A DNA stretch of 64,000 bases from Sphingobium sp. Leaf26 (GTDB lineage: Bacteria; Pseudomonadota; Alphaproteobacteria; Sphingomonadales; Sphingomonadaceae): NCBI RefSeq assembly GCF_001421665.1, contig NZ_LMKV01000001.1, positions 479,038-543,037 on the forward strand, written 5' to 3'. A program made the position numbers and the translations under genes. The notes beneath the pieces are model-generated. The model was given only the letters and a program-made list of their open reading frames with translations. It did not search any database and had not been told where the DNA came from. Positions 48,298 through 57,718 of the stretch are shown in pieces (the stretch's first letter is position 1; each line of letters opens with the position of its first letter).

Positions 48298-48771
48298 ATG
48301 ACGGGGGAATTTTTCCAGATGGCGCTGATCGGCGCCTTGAGCGCGCTGCTGATTGCGGCGGCGATCACGGATTTGCGCTCCCGCATCATTTCCAACCGGT
48401 TGAACCTGGCCGTCGCGGCGCTGGCGCCCTTGTGGTGGCTGGCCTGCGGGCTGGACCTGTGGCCCGGCATGGCGGTGCAACTGCTGGTCGGCGCCATCGT
48501 CTTCATTCTGTTCGCCGCGCTCTTCGCGGCGGGGATGATGGGCGGCGGCGACGTCAAGCTGCTCGGCGCGCTGGCGCTGTGGTTTCCGTGGCAGGCCATA
48601 TTGTCCCTGATCGTCCTGATGGCGGTGCTGGGCGGGCTGGTCACCATCGTCACGGTCATCCACCACCGGGTGCGGAAAAAGCCGGGACAACCCGAAATAC
48701 CTTACGGTGTCGCCATCTCGATCTCAGCCCTTTGGTTGCTTGGCGAACGATATCTTAACCATTTTGCGTGA
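48298..48771 (+). CDS. cpaA: Prepilin peptidase CpaA/TadV
   Basis: 157 residues, polytopic. The type IV prepilin-peptidase pattern is present: an Asp in ITDLRSRIISNRLN after the first segment and the GxGD-type motif in GMMGGGDVKLLGAL, the two Asp of the aspartic protease site. It processes Flp pilin and pseudopilins at the inner membrane. Short form without the N-methylase domain, as usual for Tad systems. First gene of the pilus operon; no flp pilin gene lies before it in this window. Confidence 0.85.
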   Translation: MTGEFFQMALIGALSALLIAAAITDLRSRIISNRLNLAVAALAPLWWLACGLDLWPGMAVQLLVGAIVFILFAALFAAGMMGGGDVKLLGALALWFPWQAILSLIVLMAVLGGLVTIVTVIHHRVRKKPGQPEIPYGVAISISALWLLGERYLNHFA

Positions 48772-48822
48772 TGAGTGGGGCACTGGGGGCAGTGCCACCA
48801 TTTGAGGGAGGCGAATTTCGTC

Positions 48823-49836
48823 ATGGATGCTAAGAAGATCGTGCTGCTGGTGGGGGCGCTAATCATAGCGGTCACTACAGCCTTGCTTGCGCGCAGCATG
48901 TTGAGTTCGTCAGGCGCGCCTCAGGTCAATGCCGCCAACATGCCGGTTGAAGCCGACCAGCCGCATGTGCTGGTCGCGACCAAGGCTCTGCCGGTGGGGA
49001 CCATCCTGGACGCGGAAAGCTTCCGCTTCCAGCCTTGGCCCAAGGATTTGATCGAACAGGCCTATTATCTCAAGGGTCAGGCCGATCCCGCCAAGCTGGC
49101 CGGCAGCGTCGTACGCACCGCCATCACCGCCGGACAGCCGATGACCCAAGGCAGCATCGTCAAGCCCGGCGATCGCGGCTTCCTGGCTGCGGCGCTTGGG
49201 CCGGGCATGCGCGCCGTGACGGTGCCCGTGTCGGCGCAAAGCTCGGTCGCGGGCTTCGTCTTTCCGGGCGATCGCATCGACCTCGTCCTGACGCAGAGCG
49301 TCAATGGCGGCGGCGACGGCGACCCGTTGAGGGTATCCGAAACCATCCTGCGCAACCTGCGCGTGCTCGCCACCGACCAGCGCATGGATGCGATGGGCGC
49401 GGACGGCAAGCCGGAGGTTCGCACCTATTCCAACGTCACGATCGAAGTGACGCCCAAGATCGCCGAGAAGATCGCGGTATCGCAGACCATCGGGTCGCTT
49501 TCCATGTCGCTCCGTTCCATGGCCGATACGGCGTCGGATCTGGACGCGGCGATCGCGGGTACCGATGTCGACCTGCCCGGCAATGCCAATGCGAACGCCG
49601 AAAAGGCGATCATCGCGAAGCTGGCCGCCCGCCCGGTCGATCGCGGCTCCACCTATTCGACCGGTGCCGACGTGTCGCGCTACCAGCGCAGCTCGGTCCC
49701 GGCCAAGGCCGAAGCACCCATGCCCCCGATGGTCGCCGCCAACGGCGCACCGATGGGCACCGTCGCCTTCAAAGGCCCGGTGATCCGCGTGGCGCGCGGC
49801 ACCAACGTGACCGAAGTTCCGGTCGGGGGGAAGTGA
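48823..49836 (+). CDS. cpaB: Pilus assembly protein CpaB/RcpC
   Basis: 337 residues from the ATG at 48823, which follows GAGGGAGG. One N-terminal membrane segment (KIVLLVGALIIAVTTALLA), then an SAF-type domain (VATKALPVGTILDAESFRFQPWP, QPMTQGSIVKPGDRGFLAAALGPGMRAVTVPV) and a periplasmic beta region ending VARGTNVTEVPVGGK. It links the secretin to the inner-membrane complex. A GGCACTG-gggg-CAGTGCC hairpin (48779-48796) precedes it and may tune expression. Confidence 0.85.
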   Translation: MDAKKIVLLVGALIIAVTTALLARSMLSSSGAPQVNAANMPVEADQPHVLVATKALPVGTILDAESFRFQPWPKDLIEQAYYLKGQADPAKLAGSVVRTAITAGQPMTQGSIVKPGDRGFLAAALGPGMRAVTVPVSAQSSVAGFVFPGDRIDLVLTQSVNGGGDGDPLRVSETILRNLRVLATDQRMDAMGADGKPEVRTYSNVTIEVTPKIAEKIAVSQTIGSLSMSLRSMADTASDLDAAIAGTDVDLPGNANANAEKAIIAKLAARPVDRGSTYSTGADVSRYQRSSVPAKAEAPMPPMVAANGAPMGTVAFKGPVIRVARGTNVTEVPVGGK

Positions 49837-49837
49837 G

Positions 49838-51316
49838 ATGAAGAGCCTGCACAATCGCGCCCCGCGCCTTGCCGCTCCGGCAATCGCCCTGGGCCTGGCG
49901 GTCGCGTCGATCGCCGCACCGACCACGGCGCTCAACGCCGCCCCCTCCAGTGCACAGGACAACGCGATCCTGATGTCGGTGGGCGGCAGTCGCGTCGTCA
50001 ACCTGCCGGCGAAGATGTCGGACGTGGTGATCGCCAATCCCGATGTAGTCGATGTCCATGTCCGGTCGCAGAACCAGCTCTACCTGATCGCGAAGAAGGC
50101 CGGCGAAACCACCGTCTTCGCGACCGCCCCCAACGGCAAGGTGCTGTTTTCGGGCACGGTGCGGGTCGGCAACAACCTGACCAGTATCGACGACATGCTC
50201 CGCCTGGCGATGCCCGGCGCGAACATCGCGGTCAACAAGATGAACGGCATGGTCCTGCTGACCGGCACGATCCAGGCGCCAGAGGATGCAGCGGAGGCTG
50301 AACGGCTGACGCAGGCCTTCGTAGGCAAGGACGTGACGGTGGTCAGCCGCCTGCGCATGGCGACGCCGTTGCAGGTCATGTTGCAGGTGAAGATCGCCGA
50401 AGTCAGCAAGGATGTCGGCCACAAGATCGGCACCAATTTCTCCAGCATCGACCGCAGCGGCGGCAGCACGGCCGGCTTTATCGGCGGCGGCTCGCGCAGC
50501 TTCGTCGAATTCAACGAGAATGGCGGCGGCACCTTCACGACACCCTCCGACGGCGGCTATAGCCTGGGCGGCGTGGCGCGCTTGTTCGGTCTGGATATCG
50601 CCGGCGCTCTGGATCTGGCGGAATCGAGCGGTCTTGCGACGGTCCTTGCCCAGCCCAACCTGACGTCACTGTCGGGCGAGACGGCCAGTTTCCTGGCCGG
50701 TGGTGAATATCCCTACACGATCAACAATGGCGCCAACAACGGCAACAGCATCGAATTCAAGCAATATGGCGTGCAGTTGGCCTTCACGCCGACGGTGCTG
50801 GCCGACGGGCGCATTTCGCTGCGGGTCCGCCCGACCGTGTCGAGCCTGGACTTTTCGATCAATTCCGATGTGCCCGCGCTCAAGAGCCGCACGGCCGAAA
50901 CCACGGTCGAGCTGGGTTCGGGACAGGCCTTCATGATCGCTGGCCTGCTCAACAACGAAACCGGCAACACCATCAACAAGGTGCCGTTCCTGGGCGATCT
51001 GCCGATCCTGGGCAGCCTGTTCAAGTCGCGCTCGTTCCAGCGATCGGAGACGGAACTCGTCATCATGGTCACGCCGTATCTGGTCAAGCCGATGAACGCA
51101 TCGGACGTGCGCCTGCCGACCGACGGCTTCCGCAACGCGACCCAGGCGCAGGGCCTGTTCCTGCAACAGGGCAATGACGGCATCAGCGGCGCCCGCGCCC
51201 CTGCGCCGACCCGCGCTCCCGGATCGACGCCAGTGGTGCCCGGATCGCAAATCTCGGCCGCGACGCCCGGCAAGTCGAACAAGCCCGGCGCCGCCGCGCC
51301 CGGCTTCAGCTTCTGA
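49838..51316 (+). CDS. cpaC: Secretin CpaC/RcpA
   Basis: 492 residues with a signal peptide (residues 1-35, ending NAAPSS). Periplasmic N domains (VVNLPAKMSDVVIANPDVVDVHVRSQNQLYLIAKKAGETTVFA, then a BON-like region) lead to the secretin core (VLAQPNLTSLSGETASFLAGGEYPYTI, GVQLAFTPTVLADGRISLRVRPTVS, PFLGDLPILGSLFKSRSFQRSETELVIMVTPYLV). It forms the outer-membrane pore for the Tad pilus. Confidence 0.92.
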   Translation: MKSLHNRAPRLAAPAIALGLAVASIAAPTTALNAAPSSAQDNAILMSVGGSRVVNLPAKMSDVVIANPDVVDVHVRSQNQLYLIAKKAGETTVFATAPNGKVLFSGTVRVGNNLTSIDDMLRLAMPGANIAVNKMNGMVLLTGTIQAPEDAAEAERLTQAFVGKDVTVVSRLRMATPLQVMLQVKIAEVSKDVGHKIGTNFSSIDRSGGSTAGFIGGGSRSFVEFNENGGGTFTTPSDGGYSLGGVARLFGLDIAGALDLAESSGLATVLAQPNLTSLSGETASFLAGGEYPYTINNGANNGNSIEFKQYGVQLAFTPTVLADGRISLRVRPTVSSLDFSINSDVPALKSRTAETTVELGSGQAFMIAGLLNNETGNTINKVPFLGDLPILGSLFKSRSFQRSETELVIMVTPYLVKPMNASDVRLPTDGFRNATQAQGLFLQQGNDGISGARAPAPTRAPGSTPVVPGSQISAATPGKSNKPGAAAPGFSF

Positions 51317-51331
51317 CGGAAGGATAAAGAC

Positions 51332-51982
51332 ATGACTTCCCCTCTGTCTCTCAAGGCTCTTGCAGCCTTCGCCGTCATCGCCCTGCCGGTGACCGCCCAT
51401 GCCCTGCCCCGCTCCAACCGCAGCGTGGATTCGGTGCATCAGCCGGTGGTCAGCCACGCCGCCTACACTTTCGACGTGCAGGCCGGCGCCAGTGGCGGCC
51501 TGACGCCCAATGAGGCGATCCGCCTGAACGACTGGTTCGTGTCGATCGGCCTTGGCTATGGCGACAGCATCGCGATCGTGACCGACGGCGCCTATTACAG
51601 CCCTGCCCTGCGGGACGATATCGGCGATGTCGTGGCACGACGTGGCCTGCTGGTCGCGGAAGATAGTTCGGCCGAGGCCGGCCAGGCTCCGGCGGGCAGC
51701 GTCCGCCTGATCGTGCGCCGCGCCACCGCCAGCGTACCGGGCTGCCCCGACTGGAGCGCCAAGCAGGAAACCAGCGGCAATCTGGCCACCAGTTCCAATT
51801 TCGGCTGCGGCGTGAACAGCAATCTGGCCGCGATGGTCGCCAATCCTGAAGACCTGGTCCGTGGCCAGGGCACCGACAGCGACCTGCGCACGGCGACGTC
51901 CAACCGCGCCATTTCGACCTATCGCGAAAAGGCCCCGACCGGTGCGGGCGACCTGAAGCAAATGACGGCGGGAGGCCAGTAA
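51332..51982 (+). CDS. cpaD: Pilus assembly protein CpaD
   Basis: 216 residues with signal peptide. The C-terminal hallmark ATASVPGCPDWSAKQETSGNLATSSNFGCGVNSNLAAMVANPEDLVRGQ identifies the CpaD family, a periplasmic or outer-membrane component that stabilises the secretin. No lipobox is visible: the signal ends near AHALPRS, unlike many lipoprotein CpaD homologues. Confidence 0.88.
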   Translation: MTSPLSLKALAAFAVIALPVTAHALPRSNRSVDSVHQPVVSHAAYTFDVQAGASGGLTPNEAIRLNDWFVSIGLGYGDSIAIVTDGAYYSPALRDDIGDVVARRGLLVAEDSSAEAGQAPAGSVRLIVRRATASVPGCPDWSAKQETSGNLATSSNFGCGVNSNLAAMVANPEDLVRGQGTDSDLRTATSNRAISTYREKAPTGAGDLKQMTAGGQ

Positions 51983-51983
51983 G

Positions 51984-53273
51984 ATGAACGCACCCTGGAA
52001 ACCGGGTATGGGCGGGCAGCGCGATCCGTTCCACGCCTTCGTCTGCGACGATCACAGTTTCGACATGCTGCGCGCCGTCGCGGCCGAACTGGGCTGGGCG
52101 CCGGAGAAGGTGAACAAGGGCGGCATGCGCAATGCGGTGCAGAGCCTGTCGATCACCGCATCGCCGCAGATCCTGTTCGTCGACATGTCCGAAAGCGGCG
52201 ATCCGCTGAACGACATCAATTCGCTGGCCGAAGTGTGCGAGCCGGGCACGGTGGTGATCGCCGCCGGGCAGGTCAATGACGTGCGCCTCTATCGCGATCT
52301 GGTGGCCAGCGGCATCCAGGATTATCTGCTCAAGCCCTTTGGCGCGGACCAGTTGCGCGACGCACTGGCGCAGGCGCAGGCCGTGTTCATGGCCCCGCGC
52401 GACGCGGCGCCGGAACGGCCGCACAGCACCATCTCCGTGATCGGCACGCGCGGCGGCGTCGGCGCGTCCAGCATCGCGACCTCGCTGTCCTGGCTGCTAT
52501 CGGAAAAGAAGAAGCGCCCGACCGCACTGCTCGACCTGGACGTGCATTTCGGGACCAACGCGCTGGCGATGGACCTGGAGCCGGGCCGCGGCCTGACCGA
52601 CGCGATCGAAAATCCCAGCCGCATCGACGGGCTGTTCATCGAACGGGCGATGGTGCGGGCGAGCGACACGTTGGCGATCCTGTCGGCCGAAGCGCCGATC
52701 AGCCAGCCGATGATGACCGATGGCGGCGCGTTCTACCAGTTGCTGGAAGAGTTCCGCCTCGCCTTCGAATGCAGCGTGATCGATCTGCCGCGCAACATGC
52801 TGATCCAGCATCCGCACCTGATGACCGACGTCAATGTCACGCTGGTCGTGACGGAACTGACGCTGGCCGGTGCGCGCGACACGATCCGCATCCTGTCCTG
52901 GCTGAAGAGCAATGCGCCGCAGACGCGCGTGCTGGTGGTCGCCAACCGCGTCCATCCCGGCGCGCCAGAGATCAGCCGCAAGGATTTCGAGCAGTCGATC
53001 GAGCGCAAGGTCGATGTCATCGTGCCGTTCGACCTGCGCATCGCGTCGCAGGCCGCCAAGCTGGGCAAGACGCTGGCGGAAGCCGCCAAGGGCAGCAAGG
53101 TCGGTGCGGCCTGCACCGAGTTGTTGGACCATGTGCTGGGCGCCGTCGAGGCTGAGGATGCGAATGCCGCGCCAAAGGCCGGCAGCAAGAAGGGAGATTC
53201 CCTTCTGGGCAAGATAGACTTCAAGTCGATGATGCCGTCGCGCCGCAAGGTCAAGGCGACGCTGGACAATTGA
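51984..53273 (+). CDS. cpaE: Pilus localisation ATPase CpaE/TadZ
   Basis: 429 residues. An N-terminal receiver-like domain (HAFVCDDHS, ILFVDMSES, DYLLKPFG) is followed by a MinD/ParA-type ATPase with variant Walker A in IGTRGGVGASSIATSLSW, and TALLDLDVHFGTNALAMDLEPG. It places the pilus machine at the pole. Followed directly by tadB: the CpaF motor ATPase usually found next is missing here. Confidence 0.88.
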   Translation: MNAPWKPGMGGQRDPFHAFVCDDHSFDMLRAVAAELGWAPEKVNKGGMRNAVQSLSITASPQILFVDMSESGDPLNDINSLAEVCEPGTVVIAAGQVNDVRLYRDLVASGIQDYLLKPFGADQLRDALAQAQAVFMAPRDAAPERPHSTISVIGTRGGVGASSIATSLSWLLSEKKKRPTALLDLDVHFGTNALAMDLEPGRGLTDAIENPSRIDGLFIERAMVRASDTLAILSAEAPISQPMMTDGGAFYQLLEEFRLAFECSVIDLPRNMLIQHPHLMTDVNVTLVVTELTLAGARDTIRILSWLKSNAPQTRVLVVANRVHPGAPEISRKDFEQSIERKVDVIVPFDLRIASQAAKLGKTLAEAAKGSKVGAACTELLDHVLGAVEAEDANAAPKAGSKKGDSLLGKIDFKSMMPSRRKVKATLDN

Positions 53274-53282
53274 TCGCAGGCG

Positions 53283-53302
53283 CCGCCCCCTGATCGGGGC
53301 GG
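53283..53302 (+). terminator. Hairpin between cpaE and tadB
   Basis: CCGCCCC (53283-53289) and GGGGCGG (53296-53302) form a GC-only stem without a T-tract in the 70-base gap between cpaE and tadB, the spot where cpaF would normally lie. Possibly an mRNA-stability element. Confidence 0.4.
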
Positions 53303-53343
53303 GGCGGCATCCTGACAAGACGGGTTAAAAGACAGGCGGCGAG

Positions 53344-54342
53344 ATGGACGGCAATTTCATCCTCATAACGGTGCTGATCGCGACCCTGCTGGGGCTTGCG
53401 ATCGTCGCATTCGCCGGCCCGTCGCCGGACAAGGCGCGCAAGCGCCGCGTCGCGATGATCCGTGGTCGCCACAGCGAGTCGGCCGAAGCGCTGCTGGAAG
53501 CACGGATGCGCCGGGCGATTTCCAATCGGGCGACCGGCAACGAAGCCAAGATGCTGGTGTCGCTGATCCCGAACCCGGAAAATCTGACCAAGCGTCTGAA
53601 GATGACCGGCAAGAAGTGGACGCTCAACCAGTATATGACGAGCTGCGCCATCATATTCCTGCTGCTGTCGGCCTTTCTGATGCTACGCGGCTTCCCCTTC
53701 CTGTTCGCGATGATGGTCGGCCTTGCGGCTGGGCTGGGCCTGCCGCACTGGTGGGTCGGTCGCCTGATCAAGGGCCGCGTGAACAAATTCACCGTCAAAT
53801 TCCCAGACGCGCTGGAACTGCTGACCCGCGGCCTGCGATCGGGCCTGCCGATCGCGGAGACGCTGGGCATCGTGTCGAGCGAAATTCCCGGACCCGTGGG
53901 CGAGGAATTCAAGCTCATCACCGAACGGATCAAGATCGGCCGGACCATGGAGCAGGCGCTTCAGGAAACCGCCGACCGGCTGGGCACGCCCGAATTCCAG
54001 TTCTTCGTCATCACCCTGGCGATCCAGCGCGAGACCGGCGGCAACCTTGCCGAAACGCTGTCGAACCTGGCCACCGTGCTGCGCCAGCGCGCGCAGATGA
54101 AGCTGAAGATCCGGGCCATGTCGTCTGAATCCAAGGCGTCCGCCTACATCATCGGCGTGCTGCCTTTCCTGGTCTTCGGCATGATCTGCTACATCAACTT
54201 CAACTATATGACGCCGTTCTTCACGCCGGACCCGGCGGGAATCTTCGGCCTGGGCACCATGCAGGTGGTCGGCATCGGCGGCATGTGCTGGATGGGCATC
54301 GGCGCCTTCATCATGGCCCAGATGGTCAATTTCGAAATCTGA
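53344..54342 (+). CDS. tadB: Inner-membrane platform protein TadB
   Basis: 332 residues, type II secretion F-family. N-terminal membrane segment (FILITVLIATLLGLAIVAFAG), a cytoplasmic loop, two segments (FLLLSAFLMLRGFPFLFAMMVGLAAGLGLPHWWVG), the GspF domain (FPDALELLTRGLRSGLPIAETLGIVSSEIPGPVGEEF) and two C-terminal segments. Scaffold for pilus assembly with TadC. Confidence 0.9.
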   Translation: MDGNFILITVLIATLLGLAIVAFAGPSPDKARKRRVAMIRGRHSESAEALLEARMRRAISNRATGNEAKMLVSLIPNPENLTKRLKMTGKKWTLNQYMTSCAIIFLLLSAFLMLRGFPFLFAMMVGLAAGLGLPHWWVGRLIKGRVNKFTVKFPDALELLTRGLRSGLPIAETLGIVSSEIPGPVGEEFKLITERIKIGRTMEQALQETADRLGTPEFQFFVITLAIQRETGGNLAETLSNLATVLRQRAQMKLKIRAMSSESKASAYIIGVLPFLVFGMICYINFNYMTPFFTPDPAGIFGLGTMQVVGIGGMCWMGIGAFIMAQMVNFEI

Positions 54343-54361
54343 CGGGCAAGGACAAGAGATC

Positions 54362-55351
54362 ATGGACGCTCCCAACCCCGCCGGCACCCTCTTTGGCCTG
54401 ACAGCGACCGATTTCGGCACGTTGCTGGCCGCGCTGGCCACGCTGGCCATGCTGTTCGCGCTCTACGCGGTGATGACCGTGCGCGATCCCATGGCCAAGC
54501 GCGTCAAGGCGCTGAACGATCGCCGCGAGCAATTGAAGGCGGGCATCACCGCCTCCACCGCCAAGCGCCGCGCCAAGCTGGTCCGCAAGAACCAGACGAC
54601 CGACAATATGCGGTCCTTCCTGTCGAGCCTGAAGGTCTTGCAGGACGACCAGTTGAAGGACGCGCAGATCCGCCTGGCGCAGGCCGGCATCCGGTCGAAG
54701 GACTGGGCCGTCGCGGTCATCTTCGGTCGCATGATCCTGCCGATCATGATCGGCGGCCTGGCCGCGATCCTTCTCTATGGCGTCGGCATCGAACCCGAAT
54801 GGGGGCCGATGAAGCGTTTCTTCGCCTTCGCCGTGGCGCTGCTGCTCGCCTACAAGGCGCCTGACCTGTACATCAACAACAAGGTGCAGAAGCGCGCCGC
54901 TGCGATCCGCAAGGGCCTGCCCGATGCGCTCGACCTGCTGGTGATCTGCGCCGAAGCGGGCCTGACCGTCGACGCCGCCTTCAATCGTGTGTCGCGCGAA
55001 CTGGGCAAGGCCTATCCCGAACTGGGCGACGAGTTTCAGTTGACCGCGATCGAACTCAGCTTCCTGACCGAGCGGCGCATGGCGTTCGAGAACCTTGCGA
55101 CCCGCGTGAAGCTGGACGCGGTCAAGGGCGTGGTCACGACCATGATCCAGACCGAGAAATATGGCACCCCGCTCGCGTCGGCCCTTCGGGTGTTGTCGGC
55201 CGAGTTCCGCCATGAGCGCATGATGCGCGCCGAGGAAAAGGCCGCGCGCCTGCCCGCGATCATGACCGTGCCGCTGATTCTGTTCATCCTGCCGACCCTG
55301 TTCGTCGTCATCCTGGGTCCGGCGGCCTGTTCTATCAGCACCGCCTTCTAA
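54362..55351 (+). CDS. tadC: Inner-membrane platform protein TadC
   Basis: 329 residues, paired with TadB. GspF-type domain near the C-terminal half (KGLPDALDLLVICAEAGLTVDAAFNRVSRELGKAYPELGDEF) between membrane segments, ending PLILFILPTLFVVILGPA. Follows tadB by 19 bases. Last gene of the pilus operon; a strong terminator follows. Confidence 0.9.
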   Translation: MDAPNPAGTLFGLTATDFGTLLAALATLAMLFALYAVMTVRDPMAKRVKALNDRREQLKAGITASTAKRRAKLVRKNQTTDNMRSFLSSLKVLQDDQLKDAQIRLAQAGIRSKDWAVAVIFGRMILPIMIGGLAAILLYGVGIEPEWGPMKRFFAFAVALLLAYKAPDLYINNKVQKRAAAIRKGLPDALDLLVICAEAGLTVDAAFNRVSRELGKAYPELGDEFQLTAIELSFLTERRMAFENLATRVKLDAVKGVVTTMIQTEKYGTPLASALRVLSAEFRHERMMRAEEKAARLPAIMTVPLILFILPTLFVVILGPAACSISTAF

Positions 55352-55396
55352 AAACTTTGGACAGGGATCGGCGCTGCCGTAGCGTCGCCCGAAAGA

Positions 55397-55439
55397 CCTG
55401 CCCGCCCCGCCCGAAAAGGCGATGGCGGGCAGGCTTTTT
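55397..55439 (+). terminator. Terminator of the tad operon
   Basis: CCTGCCCGCC (55397-55406) and GGCGGGCAGG (55424-55433) form a perfect 10-base stem, followed by C and five T (55435-55439). Confidence 0.9.
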
Positions 55440-55477
55440 CATGGCTATCCCAAGGACAAAGACAAGGAGTGGATCGC

Positions 55478-55894
55478 ATGAGACCGGCTTTAATCGCCCT
55501 CGCAACCCTGATCGCCGCCATCGCCCTGCCCGCGCAGGCGGCCCAGCCCGTCACCGGCCGCTGGGCCACGGTGGATGGCAAGGCGATCGTCCAGATCGCG
55601 CCTTGCGGAAAACATCTGTGCGGCAGGATCGAGAAGATCATAAAGCCTACCCCCGGCCGGCCGCAGACCGACATCAAGAATCCCGATCCGGCCTTGCAAT
55701 CCAAGCCGCTGGTCGGGCTGGCTCTGCTGACCGGGTTCGAGGATGATGGCGCCCATTGGAAGGGCACGATCTACGATCCCGAAAGCGGCAAGAGCTATGT
55801 GTCGAAGCTGACCCGCAACGCCAATGGCTCGCTCAAGGTGCAGGGCTGCATTTCCTTCTTCTGCAAGACGCAGACCTGGACGCCGGTGCGTTAA
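55478..55894 (+). CDS. DUF2147 secreted protein
   Basis: 138 residues; the ATG at 55478 follows AGGAG, and an earlier GTG is too close to it. Signal peptide (RPALIALATLIAAIALPAQA). Mature part with GRWATVDGKAIVQIAPCGKHLCGRIEK and GTIYDPESGKSYVSKLTRN, the DUF2147 beta-barrel, a periplasmic family related to lipocalin-like folds with unknown ligand. Cysteines in GCISFFCKTQ may form a disulfide. Confidence 0.8.
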   Translation: MRPALIALATLIAAIALPAQAAQPVTGRWATVDGKAIVQIAPCGKHLCGRIEKIIKPTPGRPQTDIKNPDPALQSKPLVGLALLTGFEDDGAHWKGTIYDPESGKSYVSKLTRNANGSLKVQGCISFFCKTQTWTPVR

Positions 55895-55897
55895 ATC

Positions 55898-56512
55898 CTA
55901 CAGCAGGCTGAGCTGGGCCACCGGGGCGAAGCTGCGCCGGTGGAGCGGCGTCGGGCCATGTTCGCGCAGCGCGGCGAGATGCTGAGCGCTGCCATAGCCC
56001 TTGTTCGTGTCCCAGCCATAATGGGGATAGTCGGCCGCCGCCGCGAGCATCATCCGGTCGCGTTCCTCCTTGGCGAGGATCGAGGCCGCCGCGATCGAGA
56101 GGCATTGGGCGTCGCCCTCCACGATCGCGGTGGCGGGCCAGCGCCATGAGGGGCAGCGCCCATTCGGATTGAAATTGCCGTCGACCAGCACATGGGCACA
56201 GTCCTGCTCCAGCGCCTCGACCGCGCGGCTCATGGCCAGCATCGTCGCCCAGAGGATGTTGATCTCATCGATTTCCGCAACGGAAGCGATGCCGATGCCC
56301 CAGCACAGGGCGCGATCCTTGATCTGGCTTTCCAGCGTGGCGCGCTTTTTCGCGCTGAGCTTCTTGCTGTCGTTGAGACCATCGGGGCAATCGTCGGCGC
56401 GCAGGATGACGGCGGCAGCGACTACCGGCCCGGCCAGCGGTCCCCGGCCCGCTTCATCCACGCCCGCGACCAGGCCGGGATGATGGATGAGTTCGTGCGC
56501 AAAATCAGGCAT
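55898..56512 (-). CDS. rnhB: Ribonuclease HII
   Basis: 204 residues. [23 protein letters not shown] supplies the Asp19-Glu20 pair; further acids come from LVDGN and [21 protein letters not shown], and the tail [17 protein letters not shown] is standard. It removes ribonucleotides from DNA. It overlaps the thiD stop by 8 bases; the start at 56512 keeps that overlap short. Confidence 0.93.
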   Translation of the reverse strand: MPDFAHELIHHPGLVAGVDEAGRGPLAGPVVAAAVILRADDCPDGLNDSKKLSAKKRATLESQIKDRALCWGIGIASVAEIDEINILWATMLAMSRAVEALEQDCAHVLVDGNFNPNGRCPSWRWPATAIVEGDAQCLSIAAASILAKEERDRMMLAAAADYPHYGWDTNKGYGSAQHLAALREHGPTPLHRRSFAPVAQLSLL

Positions 56513-57389
56513 CGGAATATCGCGCAGCAAAGGCCGCCGCGTCCCAGCCATCACCATCCTTTGCTGCCAGCAGGTGATAGAAAGGCGTCAGTCCCAGCGC
56601 ATGCCCCATCGGGCCATGGCCCTGCCCCAAACCCGGCGCCGCCGCCAGCGCCGCCGCGACGAAAGCCTCCGCCCGATCGACGGCATCCCCCAGCGACAAG
56701 CCCGCGCCCAGCCCGGTCGCGACGGCGCTCGCCAATGTGCAGCCAGTGCCATGGCTATGGCGCGTCTCGATCCGTTTGATCGAAAAGTCCGCGACCATAT
56801 CCTCATCGACCAGCAGGTCGTGGATCAGTGGCCGATCATCCTCCGCCTGCTGGGGCAGATGGCCGCCCTTGGCGAGAATCACGGCACCGGTGCGTTCGCG
56901 CAGCGCCTGCGCGGCGTCCTCCAGCCCGTCCAGGTCCAAGATGCGCCGGCCAGTCAGCGCCTCCAGTTCAGGCAGGTTCGGGGTGATGACGGTAGCGACG
57001 CGCATCAGCTTTTCGAACGCGGCGATGGTGGCGTCATCCGCCAGCAGGGCACCGCTGGTCGCGACCATGACCGGATCGAAGATGATCTGCACGTCGTCCA
57101 GCAGCGCCAGCCGGTCGGCGACGGCGTTGGCCGTCTGCGCGCTGCCGATCATCCCGATCTTCACCGCGTCGACGCCGATGTCGCTGATGCAGCTCTCCAT
57201 CTGCGCCAGCACCATGTCGGTCGGGATCGGGTGGACGCCCTGCACGCCCAGCGTATTCTGCGCGGTGATCGCGGTGATTGCCGTCATGCCGAAGCCGCCC
57301 AGCAGCGTCACGGTCTTGAGGTCCGCCTGAATACCCGCGCCGCCCCCACTGTCGGAACCGGCGATGATGAGGATGCGGGCAGGCGTCAT
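56505..57389 (-). CDS. thiD: Hydroxymethylpyrimidine/phosphomethylpyrimidine kinase
   Basis: 294 residues. Ribokinase-type start [21 protein letters not shown], substrate loop [11 protein letters not shown] and C-terminal [16 protein letters not shown] with the GTGC anion hole. It phosphorylates HMP to HMP-PP for thiamine synthesis. Slightly longer than the usual 265-270. Between DUF1272 and rnhB in one leftward transcript. Confidence 0.92.
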   Translation of the reverse strand: MTPARILIIAGSDSGGGAGIQADLKTVTLLGGFGMTAITAITAQNTLGVQGVHPIPTDMVLAQMESCISDIGVDAVKIGMIGSAQTANAVADRLALLDDVQIIFDPVMVATSGALLADDATIAAFEKLMRVATVITPNLPELEALTGRRILDLDGLEDAAQALRERTGAVILAKGGHLPQQAEDDRPLIHDLLVDEDMVADFSIKRIETRHSHGTGCTLASAVATGLGAGLSLGDAVDRAEAFVAAALAAAPGLGQGHGPMGHALGLTPFYHLLAAKDGDGWDAAAFAARYSDA

Positions 57390-57610
57390 CCCTTGAAATG
57401 CCGCTCCGTCGAGGCGGGATTATTGGCCAGCGCCTTGCCCGTGCGGGTCGGGCGGTCCATCAACTCGCCACCGCAATTGGGGCAGCGATCGTCCAGCGCC
57501 TCCGCGCAAGGTGCACACCAGGTGCACTCGAACGAGCATATGAACGCGCCGGGCTGGTCGGCGGGCAGGTCCGTGCCGCAACGTTCGCAGTCGGGGCGCA
57601 TCTCAAGCAT
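57386..57610 (-). CDS. DUF1272 zinc-ribbon protein
   Basis: 74 residues: MLEMRPDCERCGTDLP, FICSFECTWCAPCAEALDDRCPNCGGELMDRP. Four CxxC-type pairs indicate two zinc sites, the DUF1272 signature. Overlaps thiD by four bases. Role unknown. Confidence 0.85.
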   Translation of the reverse strand: MLEMRPDCERCGTDLPADQPGAFICSFECTWCAPCAEALDDRCPNCGGELMDRPTRTGKALANNPASTERHFKG

Positions 57611-57621
57611 GGGAACACTCC

Positions 57622-57703
57622 GTCATGCCAGCGGAGGCTGGCATCTCACTGCTTTTTGGCAAGTCAGACAAAGAAGCGAGATCCCAGCCTTCGCTGGGAT
57701 GAC
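57622..57703. repeat. Paired inverted repeats, sphingomonad REP-like
   Basis: ATGCCAGC-ggag-GCTGGCAT (57625-57644) and ATCCCAGC-cttc-GCTGGGAT (57681-57700), two related hairpins in opposite orientation between glmM and the DUF1272 gene. This fits a BIME-like pair of a dispersed repeat; it may also end or stabilise the glmM message. Confidence 0.6.
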
Positions 57704-57718
57704 GAATGGTGATCGTCA

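Noticed and set aside
48298..48771. Possibility that cpaA and the tad genes belong to the mobile element
   Set aside because: Codon use and gene order fit a standard chromosomal Tad locus, and it runs directly into housekeeping genes (rnhB, thiD, glmM).
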